In this document: positions 1 to 7,671 of the stretch, piece by piece | How the letters are laid out: every line of letters begins with the position of its first letter | Numbering within the stretch: position 1 is the first letter of the stretch | Source: UBA1731 sp964567665 | GTDB lineage: Bacteria > Verrucomicrobiota > Kiritimatiellia > RFP12 > UBA1067 | Direction: 5' to 3' | Assembly: GCA_964567665.1 (NCBI GenBank) | Contig: CAZMNN010000046.1 | Location: 1 to 19,715, forward strand | DNA: 19,715 nucleotides | Translations under genes and position numbers: made by a program | The notes under the pieces: generated by a model | Database searches by the model: none | Told to the model about the DNA's origin: nothing | The model's input: the letters and a program-made list of their open reading frames with translations, nothing else

Positions 1-46
1 GGGTAGTGCGGGACCCGCCCGTGCGAGAGTAGGGCGCCGCCGGCAA
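1..46 (+). rRNA. rrf: 5S ribosomal RNA, 3' end (5' part outside window)
   Basis: The first 44-46 bases match the 3' third of bacterial 5S rRNA. The GGTAGTG segment, a GC-rich hairpin arm, the conserved GCGAGAGTAGGGC of the loop E/helix IV side and a final GCCGCCGGC, which would pair with the missing 5' end as helix I, follow in the order known from E. coli 5S. A T-run follows at once, as at the end of an rRNA operon. Only the 3' part is visible, so the 23S and 16S genes are inferred to lie upstream. The exact 3' end is uncertain by a few bases. Confidence 0.85.
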
Positions 47-55
47 TTTTTTTTT
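36..55 (+). terminator. Probable terminator of the rRNA operon
   Basis: Nine consecutive T residues (47-55) follow the GC-rich 3' strand of 5S helix I. The pairing 5' strand is outside the window, so the stem is inferred from the 5S fold. A helix followed by a T-run is the usual form of an intrinsic terminator behind 5S. Whether some transcripts read through into the ACP gene 35 bp downstream cannot be judged from sequence. Confidence 0.55.
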
Positions 56-66
56 ACATACACACC

Positions 67-93
67 ATGTTTCGGACACGGAAAACACCATGA
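67..93 (+). CDS. Possible 8-codon minicistron overlapping the ACP start
   Basis: ATG at 67 opens a short frame encoding MFRTRKTP and stops at TGA 91-93, so its stop overlaps the ACP start as ATGA (90-93). The octamer ACACCATG occurs at both this ATG (62-69) and the ACP ATG (85-92). The ACP gene has no good Shine-Dalgarno sequence, so termination and reinitiation from this mini-frame is one way it could be translated. A frame this short arises by chance easily, so this is a low-confidence proposal. Confidence 0.2.
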   Translation: MFRTRKTP

Positions 94-362
94 ACAGAGA
101 CGAGATAGAGCAGAAACTGAAGGAGACGGTCGTGGCCGCGCTCGATCTTGAGGATCTTACTGCGGCCGACATTGGGACTGACGTGCCGCTGTTCGGTGAT
201 GGGCTTGGACTTGATTCAATCGATGCGCTTGAACTTGGGATGGCTGTCAAGAAGGCTTTTGGCGTCAAGTTCTCCTCAAATCCCTCCGAAAACAAGATGA
301 TATTCCGTTCTGTCAAGACGTTGGCCGACTATATCGAGGCTCAGCGTTCCCAGGCCGAATGA
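90..362 (+). CDS. Acyl carrier protein (aryl-polyene/FAS-II type)
   Basis: A 90-residue acidic protein with the 4'-phosphopantetheine attachment motif GLDSIDALEL; Ser43 is the expected site of prosthetic-group attachment. The helical layout (N-terminal helix, DSI helix II, C-terminal helix ending in LADYIEAQ) and the length fit a stand-alone ACP. Its role would be to carry an acyl chain as a thioester in the cytoplasm. It does not look like the housekeeping fatty-acid ACP: after the Ser the sequence reads IDALEL rather than the usual VELVM, and no fab genes adjoin it. The next gene, 13 bp downstream, is an AMP-ligase fused to a COG4648-like membrane segment. This combination is known from aryl polyene clusters, so the ACP probably receives its starter from that ligase. 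The ATG at 90 has only a weak GGA upstream. Upstream lies the rRNA operon end. Confidence 0.88.
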   Translation: MNRDEIEQKLKETVVAALDLEDLTAADIGTDVPLFGDGLGLDSIDALELGMAVKKAFGVKFSSNPSENKMIFRSVKTLADYIEAQRSQAE

Positions 363-375
363 TGCGAGGTGGCGG

Positions 376-1632
376 ATGCTTTGCGCCATTTTCGCCGTCC
401 TCTTTGGCGTTTCGCTGCTGCCGGGGCAGAAGCCCCTTTGTTTCCGTTTTGCTGAACGCATCTCCGACGGCATAATGCCTGACGGCGCTGCGGACTACTG
501 CCGCCGTCTCACATGGATATGGTTCATTCTTCTGCTTTCGCTTTCGCTTCTCGGCGGAGTTCTGGCCATGGCGTTCGGACGCTACGGCATTCTTGCTTCC
601 TCAACAATCTCACCGGTTGCCATCGCCGCCACGTTCGCGGTTGAGCGCTTCGTGCGTAGACGCCGTTTTTCGGTCGTCTTCCATACGAGCGGCAGCACAT
701 CCGCACCCAAGAAGATCGTAAAGACCTTCGAGTCGCTTGCAAAGGAGGTCTCCTTCCACAGGTCGCGTCTCAAGATCGACGCCGAGACTGCCTTTCTTGC
801 GACGGTTGAGCCAGACCACATGTACGGAACGCTGTGGCGTGTCATGCTTCCTGCCGCCGTTGGCTCTCCGGTGGATCCAGACGTGATTCTAACCCCTGAG
901 GCGCTTGTCGAGAAGATGAATGCGGCCAAGAGGGTCTTTCTTGTCACGACACCAAGCTTTCTCAAGCGGTTCTGTGCATATTCGGAGCAGTATGACGTCC
1001 CGCAGAACTGCATAACGCTTACGACATCCGGTTCGTTGCTTGATGCGGAGACGAGTGCGGCTGCGAAGCGCGTCTTCGGGGTTGCGCCGCTCGAGATTTT
1101 TGGTTCAACTGAGACGGGCGGCGTCGCAAGCCGTATGCAGGACGGCACTCCGGAATCGGAGATGTGGAAGGTGTTTGACCCTGTGAAGGTGAAGACCAGC
1201 GCAGACGGTCGTCTTGTTGTGCGCAGTCCATTTTCCTTCAAGCGTGAATACATGATGGGCGATGGCGTGGAACTCTCTCCGGACGGCCGGAGTTTCAGGC
1301 TTCTTGGCAGGAAGGACAGAATGGTAAAAATCGCAGAACAGCGAGTGTCCCTTCCGGAAATGGAGATGCGCATGATGGAGCTTGACGGCATCGAAGACGC
1401 CGCACTTGTTGCGCTTGAAGGAGAAAAAGGCCCGTATCTCGGCGTTGCGGTGGTCTGCTCCGGGGAGATTTCGCAACTTAGCGGTTCGCAGGCCGTCCTT
1501 GCACTCAGGAAGCGTCTTCTGCCAATGTTCCCGAAAGGGGCTGCTCCGAAGCGATACAGGTTTGTCGATGAGATTCCGAGAAATGCGCAGGGCAAGGTGC
1601 TTGTCTCCGCACTCAGGGAGATGATGTCGTGA
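376..1632 (+). CDS. Fusion: COG4648-like membrane half plus short AMP-dependent acyl ligase
   Basis: Residues 1-95 hold three hydrophobic segments (about 1-17, 45-66 and 70-90) with a central RRLTWIW motif and an RRRR end, resembling the C-terminal half of the COG4648 membrane proteins of aryl polyene clusters. From residue 100 the protein is an ANL adenylating enzyme: A3 loop TSGSTSAPKKIVK, A5 FGSTETGG, A7/A8 from GDGVEL through LLGRKDRMVKIAEQRVSLPE, and A10 PRNAQGKVL with the expected catalytic Lys. It should activate a carboxylic acid as acyl-AMP, probably loading the preceding ACP, at the inner face of the membrane. It is odd in two ways. The membrane part lacks the family's N-terminal half, and the ligase lacks the roughly 100 or more residues normally before A3. 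No earlier ATG, GTG or TTG exists in frame (a stop lies at 298-300), so the short N-terminus is real in this sequence. An AGG-containing ribosome site lies about 6 bp before the ATG. Confidence 0.75.
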   Translation: MLCAIFAVLFGVSLLPGQKPLCFRFAERISDGIMPDGAADYCRRLTWIWFILLLSLSLLGGVLAMAFGRYGILASSTISPVAIAATFAVERFVRRRRFSVVFHTSGSTSAPKKIVKTFESLAKEVSFHRSRLKIDAETAFLATVEPDHMYGTLWRVMLPAAVGSPVDPDVILTPEALVEKMNAAKRVFLVTTPSFLKRFCAYSEQYDVPQNCITLTTSGSLLDAETSAAAKRVFGVAPLEIFGSTETGGVASRMQDGTPESEMWKVFDPVKVKTSADGRLVVRSPFSFKREYMMGDGVELSPDGRSFRLLGRKDRMVKIAEQRVSLPEMEMRMMELDGIEDAALVALEGEKGPYLGVAVVCSGEISQLSGSQAVLALRKRLLPMFPKGAAPKRYRFVDEIPRNAQGKVLVSALREMMS

Positions 1633-1637
1633 TGGTA

Positions 1638-1653
1638 TGGTATAATGGCCGCA
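1638..1653 (+). promoter_or_regulatory. Extended -10 promoter placed for a leaderless mRNA of the GH106 gene
   Basis: TGG (1638-1640) followed by a perfect TATAAT (1641-1646) forms an extended -10 element. Six bases (GGCCGC) separate it from ATG 1653. Transcription normally starts about 7 bases after the -10 hexamer, so the first transcribed base would fall at or next to the A of the ATG. No Shine-Dalgarno sequence is present. The same arrangement, with the same 9-base box, the same 6-base gap and ATGAAAGC, recurs at 19598-19620. It overlaps the end of the ligase gene. Confidence 0.65.
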
Positions 1654-4600
1654 TGAAAGCTTTTCTTCTGTTGTTGGCTTTTGCCTGCGTCGCATCCGTT
1701 CCGGCTGTCGATTTTGAGGCGTTCAGGAATCCGCCGCGCAGCAATCGTCCGGAGACATGGTTCCATCTGATAGGCGGAAACGTTGCAAAGTCGGGAATGG
1801 CGGCGGATCTTGATGCGGTTGCGAACGCCGGGATTTCCGGAATACAGCTTTTCCACGGACAGTTTGGAGGCCCTTGGCCTGGTGTGTCTCCGCAGATTCC
1901 GTGCCTCAGCAGGGACTGGGATGATCTCATCCGTTTTGTTGCGGATGGATGCGAGGTGCGCGGCCTTTCTTTCAAGATGCAGAACTGTCCAGGCTGGTCG
2001 ATGAGCGGCGGCCCATGGATCGCACCGTCGAATGCAATGCGCAATCTCACCTATTCGAGAACGGATGTCGATGGCGGCAAACCTGTTCGCATTGCGCTTC
2101 CCGTTCCGCACAGTCCTGCGCCGGAGATAAGGATATCGGAGGCGGACAGGGACTATCAGGATCTGTTTGTGCTTGCGTTTCCGACGCCAGACGGCGACGT
2201 GCCGGGATATCTTGAGCCGGAGTCGGTGCAGACCGAAAGCGGAGAGGGGCGCCTTGCGCTCACGTACCGGTTCCCGCAGCCGGTGTCCATCCGCACGTTT
2301 GAGATGCCGTCACCGAGCGACATGAACCACGCGAGATCGTACGCACCTCTAATCAGGGCGGAACTCTGTGCGCTGTACGATGATGGTCGCACCGAGACCG
2401 TCGCCGGCGGAAAAATGCCGCAGGGATGCTGGCAGGATTTTGTCCCGGTCACGTTTTCCGGCCTTGGCTCAGGGAGGGATTTCCGGGATCCGTCTCCATC
2501 GAGGACATGGCGCATCACGATTGACCATGAGCATGTAATCAATAGGCCGAAGATACGGTTGATTGGCGGAGTGCGTCTCGACAACTGGGAAGGCAAGGCC
2601 GGATGGGTGCTGCGCGGCATGGAGCGCGCCGGCAACGGCAATCGCGACGCATCGCGGTTCTTCGTGAAGGGTGATGCAGTGCTCGACATCACCCAACGCC
2701 TCCGTGACGGGACGTTGGACTGGACGCCGCCACCCGGAAAATGGACTGTGCTGCGCATCGGACACGTGAACAACGGCGCCCGGAACGCTCCCGCTCCAAG
2801 GGAGGCGACGGGATGGGAATGCAACAAGATGGACGTGCGCGGAATCGATGCGCATCTCGCCGCATACATCGGACGGCTTGCATCCGGTCCGCTCGCCGGC
2901 GGCAAGCTGAAGGGCTTTGTTGTTGACAGCTGGGAATGTCACAGGCAGACATGGACCGCCAATCTCGAAGATGATTTCAAGGAGGCTCGCGGCTACGGTT
3001 TCAGGAAGCTCCTTCCGGCCGTGTTCGGCTGGGTGGTAGATTCACCGGAGGCAACAGAAGCGTTCCTGCGTGATTGGCGGCAGACGCTTGGGGATCTCGT
3101 CGAGCGGAACTACTATGCGAGGATGGCCGAGTTCGCCCGGAGAAACGGGATGACGGCGCAGTATGAGACGGCGTTCGGAGACGTGCTTCCCGGAGATCTG
3201 ATGGCCTTCTGGAAGCATTGCGAAACGCCGATGTGCGAATTCTGGTTTCCCCGCGCCGAGGAAGGCGTGGGTTCGGACGATTTCAAGCCGATAATTCCGT
3301 GCGCGTCGGCGGCCCATATCTACGGGAAGCGCCGCGTCGCTGCGGAATCGTTCACCACGACTACGCTTAAATGGGATGAGGATCCCAAGAGGCTCAAGGC
3401 GTGTGCGAACCATGCGTTTTCGCGCGGCGTCACGCACCTTGTCTTCCATACCTACACCCACAATCCGCGTACGGACTGGAAACTGCCCGGCACGAGTTTT
3501 GGACACAAGATCGGAACGCCGTTCATTCGCGGACAGTCGTGGTGGAGGTTCATGCCGGAGTTCACGAAATGGGTTGCCCGGTGCGGAGAGATGCTTGAGG
3601 CGGGGAAGCCGGCAAACGACATACTTTGGTTCGTAGGAGAGGATGTCGGACATAAGCCGAGCGAGAAAAGCCCGTTCCCGTCCGGCTACAAGTACGATTA
3701 CGTGAACCGTGATGCGCTGCTGGGACGCATAACCGTGAAGGATGGACTTTTTCGCACACCTGAGGGCGTGACGTGGAAAGTGCTGTGGGCGCCGTCGGGC
3801 GGGTATGTGTCAAAGGAGGTGTCTGAACGGCTGAGGTCGTTTGCCGCAGCGGGCGGCAAGGTCGTGACTGACAGCGTTGCAGGCGTTGACGGACGGCGGA
3901 CGATTCCGTGGAACGAACTCGTTCGTTCCGTGCCGTCCATGAAACAGCCTGATGTCGTGTGCGGGCCTGATGTGAAGGGTCGCATCATCGGCGACTGGCG
4001 CAAGGGAGAGCAGCCCATCGAGTGGATTCACCGGCGCGGAGACGCGCATGACTGGTATTTCATCTCTGCGAACGGAATGGATGCGTATGATGGAGAGGTC
4101 ACGTTCCGCATGGAGGCTGAAGTCTCGATCTGGGATCCGGTCACGGGGGACAGATACGCTCCGCGCAAGGTGCGCAGCGGTAGCGGATGCACCACCGTGC
4201 CGATCCGCCTTGCCGGCGGCGAGTGCGTCTTTGTCGTGTTCACCCATGGCGGAAAGGGACTGCCCGGCAACATTGCCGCCAAACGCAGTTTGGAGGAGTG
4301 CCGTGACGTTCGTGGCATTGACGCATGGACGCTTTCGTTTCCGCGTGGCTGGGGTGCGCCGGAATCTCTGGCACTCAAGAAGCTGATTTCGTGGCCGGAA
4401 CTTCCGATTGGTGATGAAGGGCGCAGCTTTTCTGGTACGGCAACATACACGGCATCATTCAAGGGGAAGAAGGGTGAGACTGTTGAGCTGGACTTGGGTG
4501 AGGTCGAGACGGCTGCCGAGGTGTTCGTCAACGGAAGATCTGTGCGGAAGCTCTGGTCTCCGCCGTACAGGTGCGACATTGGTGAGTTTGTCGTAGATGG

Positions 4601-4769
4601 AGAAAACGCACTGCGCGTTGAAGTGACATCCACTTGGTACAACAGGCTTGCGTACGATGCCGGACTGCCGGAGGCTGAACGCAAGACGTGGACAATCGCC
4701 GCTCCGCCGAAGGGGGCTAAACCGAAAGCCGCCGGACTGCTCGGCCCGGTCGTGCTTCGCCGGTGGTAG
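1653..4769 (+). CDS. Secreted alpha-L-rhamnosidase, GH106 family
   Basis: A 1038-residue exported glycoside hydrolase. The chosen ATG gives a clean signal peptide (Lys2, hydrophobic core to about residue 18, VPA cleavage site) and is the one served by the TGGTATAAT element; an earlier in-frame GTG at 1629 would add eight residues and spoil the signal. Family hallmarks are ETWFHLIGGNVAKSGMAADL (about 34-53), the alpha/beta stretch NAGISGIQLFHGQ and NCPGWSMSGGPWI (111-123). A later AESFTTTTLKW...FSRGVTHLVFHTYTHNP block resembles the family's active-site region. The C-terminal 110 or so residues look like a beta-sandwich sugar-binding domain (VELDLGEVETAAEVFVNG). GH106 enzymes release terminal alpha-L-rhamnose, for example from rhamnogalacturonan; the real substrate here is unknown. 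The neighbouring GH78 gene, 29 bp downstream, suggests joint action on a rhamnose-containing polysaccharide. Confidence 0.85.
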   Translation: MKAFLLLLAFACVASVPAVDFEAFRNPPRSNRPETWFHLIGGNVAKSGMAADLDAVANAGISGIQLFHGQFGGPWPGVSPQIPCLSRDWDDLIRFVADGCEVRGLSFKMQNCPGWSMSGGPWIAPSNAMRNLTYSRTDVDGGKPVRIALPVPHSPAPEIRISEADRDYQDLFVLAFPTPDGDVPGYLEPESVQTESGEGRLALTYRFPQPVSIRTFEMPSPSDMNHARSYAPLIRAELCALYDDGRTETVAGGKMPQGCWQDFVPVTFSGLGSGRDFRDPSPSRTWRITIDHEHVINRPKIRLIGGVRLDNWEGKAGWVLRGMERAGNGNRDASRFFVKGDAVLDITQRLRDGTLDWTPPPGKWTVLRIGHVNNGARNAPAPREATGWECNKMDVRGIDAHLAAYIGRLASGPLAGGKLKGFVVDSWECHRQTWTANLEDDFKEARGYGFRKLLPAVFGWVVDSPEATEAFLRDWRQTLGDLVERNYYARMAEFARRNGMTAQYETAFGDVLPGDLMAFWKHCETPMCEFWFPRAEEGVGSDDFKPIIPCASAAHIYGKRRVAAESFTTTTLKWDEDPKRLKACANHAFSRGVTHLVFHTYTHNPRTDWKLPGTSFGHKIGTPFIRGQSWWRFMPEFTKWVARCGEMLEAGKPANDILWFVGEDVGHKPSEKSPFPSGYKYDYVNRDALLGRITVKDGLFRTPEGVTWKVLWAPSGGYVSKEVSERLRSFAAAGGKVVTDSVAGVDGRRTIPWNELVRSVPSMKQPDVVCGPDVKGRIIGDWRKGEQPIEWIHRRGDAHDWYFISANGMDAYDGEVTFRMEAEVSIWDPVTGDRYAPRKVRSGSGCTTVPIRLAGGECVFVVFTHGGKGLPGNIAAKRSLEECRDVRGIDAWTLSFPRGWGAPESLALKKLISWPELPIGDEGRSFSGTATYTASFKGKKGETVELDLGEVETAAEVFVNGRSVRKLWSPPYRCDIGEFVVDGENALRVEVTSTWYNRLAYDAGLPEAERKTWTIAAPPKGAKPKAAGLLGPVVLRRW

Positions 4770-4798
4770 CGCAATTGAATCACAAAGGAGACTTCGTC

Positions 4799-6874
4799 AT
4801 GTTTTTTGGACTTGTTCTTGCCGTTGCGCCGCTGCTGCATGGAGCGTGGATAACCGACAGCGAAATGGCGCGGCAGAAGCCGCGTCCATATGAAGCGCGG
4901 GAATTGCGCAGAAAAGAGCTTCCTCCGGTCAACAAGGAGCTTCAGAACAGGCACATCCTGTTCCGCAAGGCGTTCACGCTTGACGCTGTGAAGTCCGCAA
5001 AGGTCAGGATCACGGCCGATGACTACTACCGTCTGTATGTCAACGGCAGATTCATCGGAATGGGACCGGCGGCCGGAACGACGTCATGCACATACTACAA
5101 TGAATGGGATGTGTCCGGTGCCGTAGTCAAGGGCCGGAACGTGGTTGCCGTGCATACGTACTACCAGGGGCTTGTGAACCGCGTATGGGTGTCCGGCGAC
5201 AATCGGCATGGCATGATAATGGATCTTGTCGCGGACGGAAAGCAGGTGGTGGCGTCCGATGCAACGTTCAAGACGGCGCGGCACTCCGGCTATTCGGCGA
5301 TGGGCACGGTTGGATACGACACGCAGTTCATGGAGCGGTACGATGCTGCGTCCGCCGAGGTCGGATTCGAAGCCCCTGATTTCGACGATTCTTCGTGGTC
5401 GGCTGCGGTCGTGCATCCGCTTGGCGGGGACTATACGCTTGTGCCTCAGCCAACGCAGTCCGTCATTGTCGAGGACATCCGTCCCGTATCGTCGAAACGT
5501 CTGCCCGGCAATCGCATTCAGCTGGATTTCGGCGGAATATACGTCGGAGGACTGCGCTTTGCGGCACATGGGGCGAAGGGCGATACGATAAGGATTCTCT
5601 GTGGACAGGAACTTGCCGCAGACGGTTCGGTCAGGCACAAGCTGCGCAGCAACTGCGATTACGTCGAGGAGTTCGTCCTGTCCGGCGGACGTCGCGATGT
5701 GCTGCGGCAGTTCGACTACAAGAGCTTCCGGTATGCCGAGATTGTGCTTCCGGACGGAGTGGAGCTTGACGGCTCTGGCGTTGTTCTTGAAGCTCGCCAC
5801 CTTCCGTTTTCGCTGAAGGCGAAGCCGAACTTCACGGACGCGCGGTTGAAGCCGATATGGAATCTGTGTGTGGACAGTTTCCGCTACGGCACACAGGAGC
5901 AGCTGATGGACTGCATGGAGCGTGAGAAGGGCTACTATCTCGGTGACGGCTGCTATACCGCGCTCGCCTGGTGCATCCTCACGGGCGACTGGACGATGGC
6001 GCGGAAGTTCTTTGATGATTTCCTGCGCACGAAAACCATCGACAGGGGTCTCGTCACCTGTGCGAACTGTGCGTTCATGCAGGAGATCGCCGAATACCCG
6101 ATGATGCTCATCGTGTTCGCGAAATGGTATCTTGATGCGACGGGGGACGCAGCGTTCATCCGCGAACGAATGCCTGCGTTTGCGGATGTGCTTGATTCAT
6201 ACCGTGAGCGCTATGCGCGTCCCGACGGGCTGCTGCGGAACATCGACAAGTGGTGTGTGGTGGAGTGGCCGCCGAACTATCAGGACGGCTACGATGCGGA
6301 CATCAAGCAGGGCAAGGTGTGCACGGATATGCATAACGTCATAAACGCATGGTACGTCGGTGCCGTGATCTGCATGAACGAACTGGCGTCGAGGACGGGA
6401 TGCCGCCCATATGCGGACGATGCGCCGCTCAGGGCTTCCTTCGCAAAGGTGTTCTACGACAGGGAACGCCATCTGTTCAGGGATCGCGAAGGATCCGCCC
6501 ACGTCAGTATGCCGTCCAACGTGTATGCGGCGTTCTTCCGTCTTGCCCCTGTGGATGATGCGGCGGCGCACCATTCCGCGCTGTTGAAGATGGTGCGCGA
6601 AAAGTCGTTCACCACGATCAACCTTTTCCAGTATTTCCCCCTGTTCGCATATCTCCGCACCATGGGCGAAACGGAGCTTCTGCATGAACTGCTTGTGTCC
6701 CCGGAATCGTGGAGCAGGACAATACGGGAAGGCGGCACGAGAAGTTTTGAGGGCTGGGGGAAGGACTGCAAGTGGAACACGTCGCTTTTCCATCTCACGA
6801 TGTCCGCCGTTGCCGTGTTCCTCTGCGACGAGGGCGGCTTTGTCAAGGCATTCAACTATCCAGAGGCTCGTTGA
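4799..6874 (+). CDS. Secreted alpha-L-rhamnosidase-like protein, GH78 family
   Basis: A 691-residue protein starting at ATG 4799, which has AAAGGAG 8-9 bp upstream and gives a signal peptide (MFFGLVLAVAPLLHGA). Residues 50-340 look like two beta-sandwich domains; RITADDYYRLYVNGRFIGMGP and RYAEIV with FDYKSFRY are typical of the GH78 accessory domains. Residues 345-690 form an (alpha/alpha)6 barrel. The conserved GH78 acid-base segment, usually DCPQRDERLGWTGD, appears here as DCMEREKGYYLGDG (371-384). The acidic residues are kept but the spacing and sequence differ, so substrate specificity may be unusual. It is expected to hydrolyse alpha-L-rhamnosides in the periplasm or outside the cell. 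It lies 29 bp after the GH106 gene and ends 7 bp before the MlaF-like gene. Confidence 0.8.
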   Translation: MFFGLVLAVAPLLHGAWITDSEMARQKPRPYEARELRRKELPPVNKELQNRHILFRKAFTLDAVKSAKVRITADDYYRLYVNGRFIGMGPAAGTTSCTYYNEWDVSGAVVKGRNVVAVHTYYQGLVNRVWVSGDNRHGMIMDLVADGKQVVASDATFKTARHSGYSAMGTVGYDTQFMERYDAASAEVGFEAPDFDDSSWSAAVVHPLGGDYTLVPQPTQSVIVEDIRPVSSKRLPGNRIQLDFGGIYVGGLRFAAHGAKGDTIRILCGQELAADGSVRHKLRSNCDYVEEFVLSGGRRDVLRQFDYKSFRYAEIVLPDGVELDGSGVVLEARHLPFSLKAKPNFTDARLKPIWNLCVDSFRYGTQEQLMDCMEREKGYYLGDGCYTALAWCILTGDWTMARKFFDDFLRTKTIDRGLVTCANCAFMQEIAEYPMMLIVFAKWYLDATGDAAFIRERMPAFADVLDSYRERYARPDGLLRNIDKWCVVEWPPNYQDGYDADIKQGKVCTDMHNVINAWYVGAVICMNELASRTGCRPYADDAPLRASFAKVFYDRERHLFRDREGSAHVSMPSNVYAAFFRLAPVDDAAAHHSALLKMVREKSFTTINLFQYFPLFAYLRTMGETELLHELLVSPESWSRTIREGGTRSFEGWGKDCKWNTSLFHLTMSAVAVFLCDEGGFVKAFNYPEAR

Positions 6875-6881
6875 GCAATCC

Positions 6882-7670
6882 ATGTCGTCCGATCCAGTCA
6901 TAGAGCTTGAGCACGTGAGCGCGGGATATCCCGGCGCGGAGATACTTTCCGACGTCACGTTCTCCGTGAACGCGGGCGAGGTGTTCGTCCTGCTTGGCGG
7001 CTCCGGCTGCGGAAAGTCCACGGTGATGCGGCACATGATAGGGCTTAATCCCGTGCTTGGCGGCTCGCTGCGTGTGCTTGGAATGGATATGGACAGGCGC
7101 AACCTTACTTCCATCCACCGCCGGATAGGCGTGATGTACCAGAGTGGTGCGCTGTTCGGGAACATGACCTGTCTGCAGAATGTGATGCTGCCCCTTGAGG
7201 AGTTCACGAAGCTTGGACGCCGTGAGCGCAGGGAAAGGGCCATGGAGCTGCTGTCGAAGGTGGAGCTTTCCGATGCGGCGGAGAAGATGCCCGGCGAGAT
7301 ATCCGGAGGGATGAAAAAGCGCGTTGCGATAGCGCGGGCAATGGCGCTCGATCCTGAGATACTTTTTCTCGATGAGCCGAGCGCCGGTCTTGACCCGATA
7401 ACTTCAAGTGCGCTTGACGACCTCATCCTCCAGATCCGGAAGGAGCGCGGCACTACGTTCGTGGTCGTCACGCACGAACTGCCGAGCATATTCAAGATTG
7501 CCGACAGATGCGCAATGTTCGACAAGGCGCGTCACGGCATGATTGCGCTCGGCAGTCCGGTGGAGCTTCGCGACGGGTCTGATGACGCATTTGTGCGAAG
7601 TTTCTTTTCGCGTGGAGATCGTGGAGATGCGCGAGTGCGCACCGCCGCAGAAACGAAAGAGGAGGCATAG
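6882..7670 (+). CDS. mlaF: MlaF-like ABC transporter ATPase
   Basis: A 262-residue cytoplasmic ABC ATPase. Walker A is GGSGCGKST (39-47), the Q-loop is YQSGALF (Gln87), the signature is SGGMKKR (141-147), Walker B is LFLDEP (161-166) followed by SAGLDP, and the H-loop is His198. SGGMKKRVAIARA and YQSGALFGNMT are the forms seen in the Mla/Mce ATPases that drive phospholipid movement between inner and outer membranes, and the next gene encodes an MCE protein one base downstream. Its usual permease partner, MlaE, is not between or beside them. The start ATG was chosen because it begins the conserved fold 7 bp after the GH78 stop; its ribosome site is weak, so translation may be coupled to the upstream gene. 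Confidence 0.85.
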   Translation: MSSDPVIELEHVSAGYPGAEILSDVTFSVNAGEVFVLLGGSGCGKSTVMRHMIGLNPVLGGSLRVLGMDMDRRNLTSIHRRIGVMYQSGALFGNMTCLQNVMLPLEEFTKLGRRERRERAMELLSKVELSDAAEKMPGEISGGMKKRVAIARAMALDPEILFLDEPSAGLDPITSSALDDLILQIRKERGTTFVVVTHELPSIFKIADRCAMFDKARHGMIALGSPVELRDGSDDAFVRSFFSRGDRGDARVRTAAETKEEA

Positions 7671-7671
7671 T

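Noticed and set aside
582..2111. Open frame of 509 codons on the - strand
   Set aside because: It lies antisense to the ligase fusion and the GH106 start, is rich in Arg/Ser with no recognisable domain, and arises from the GC-rich third-codon pattern of the real genes.
4028..4954. Open frame of 308 codons on the - strand spanning the GH106/GH78 junction
   Set aside because: Ser/Pro/Arg-rich antisense shadow of both hydrolase genes with no domain.
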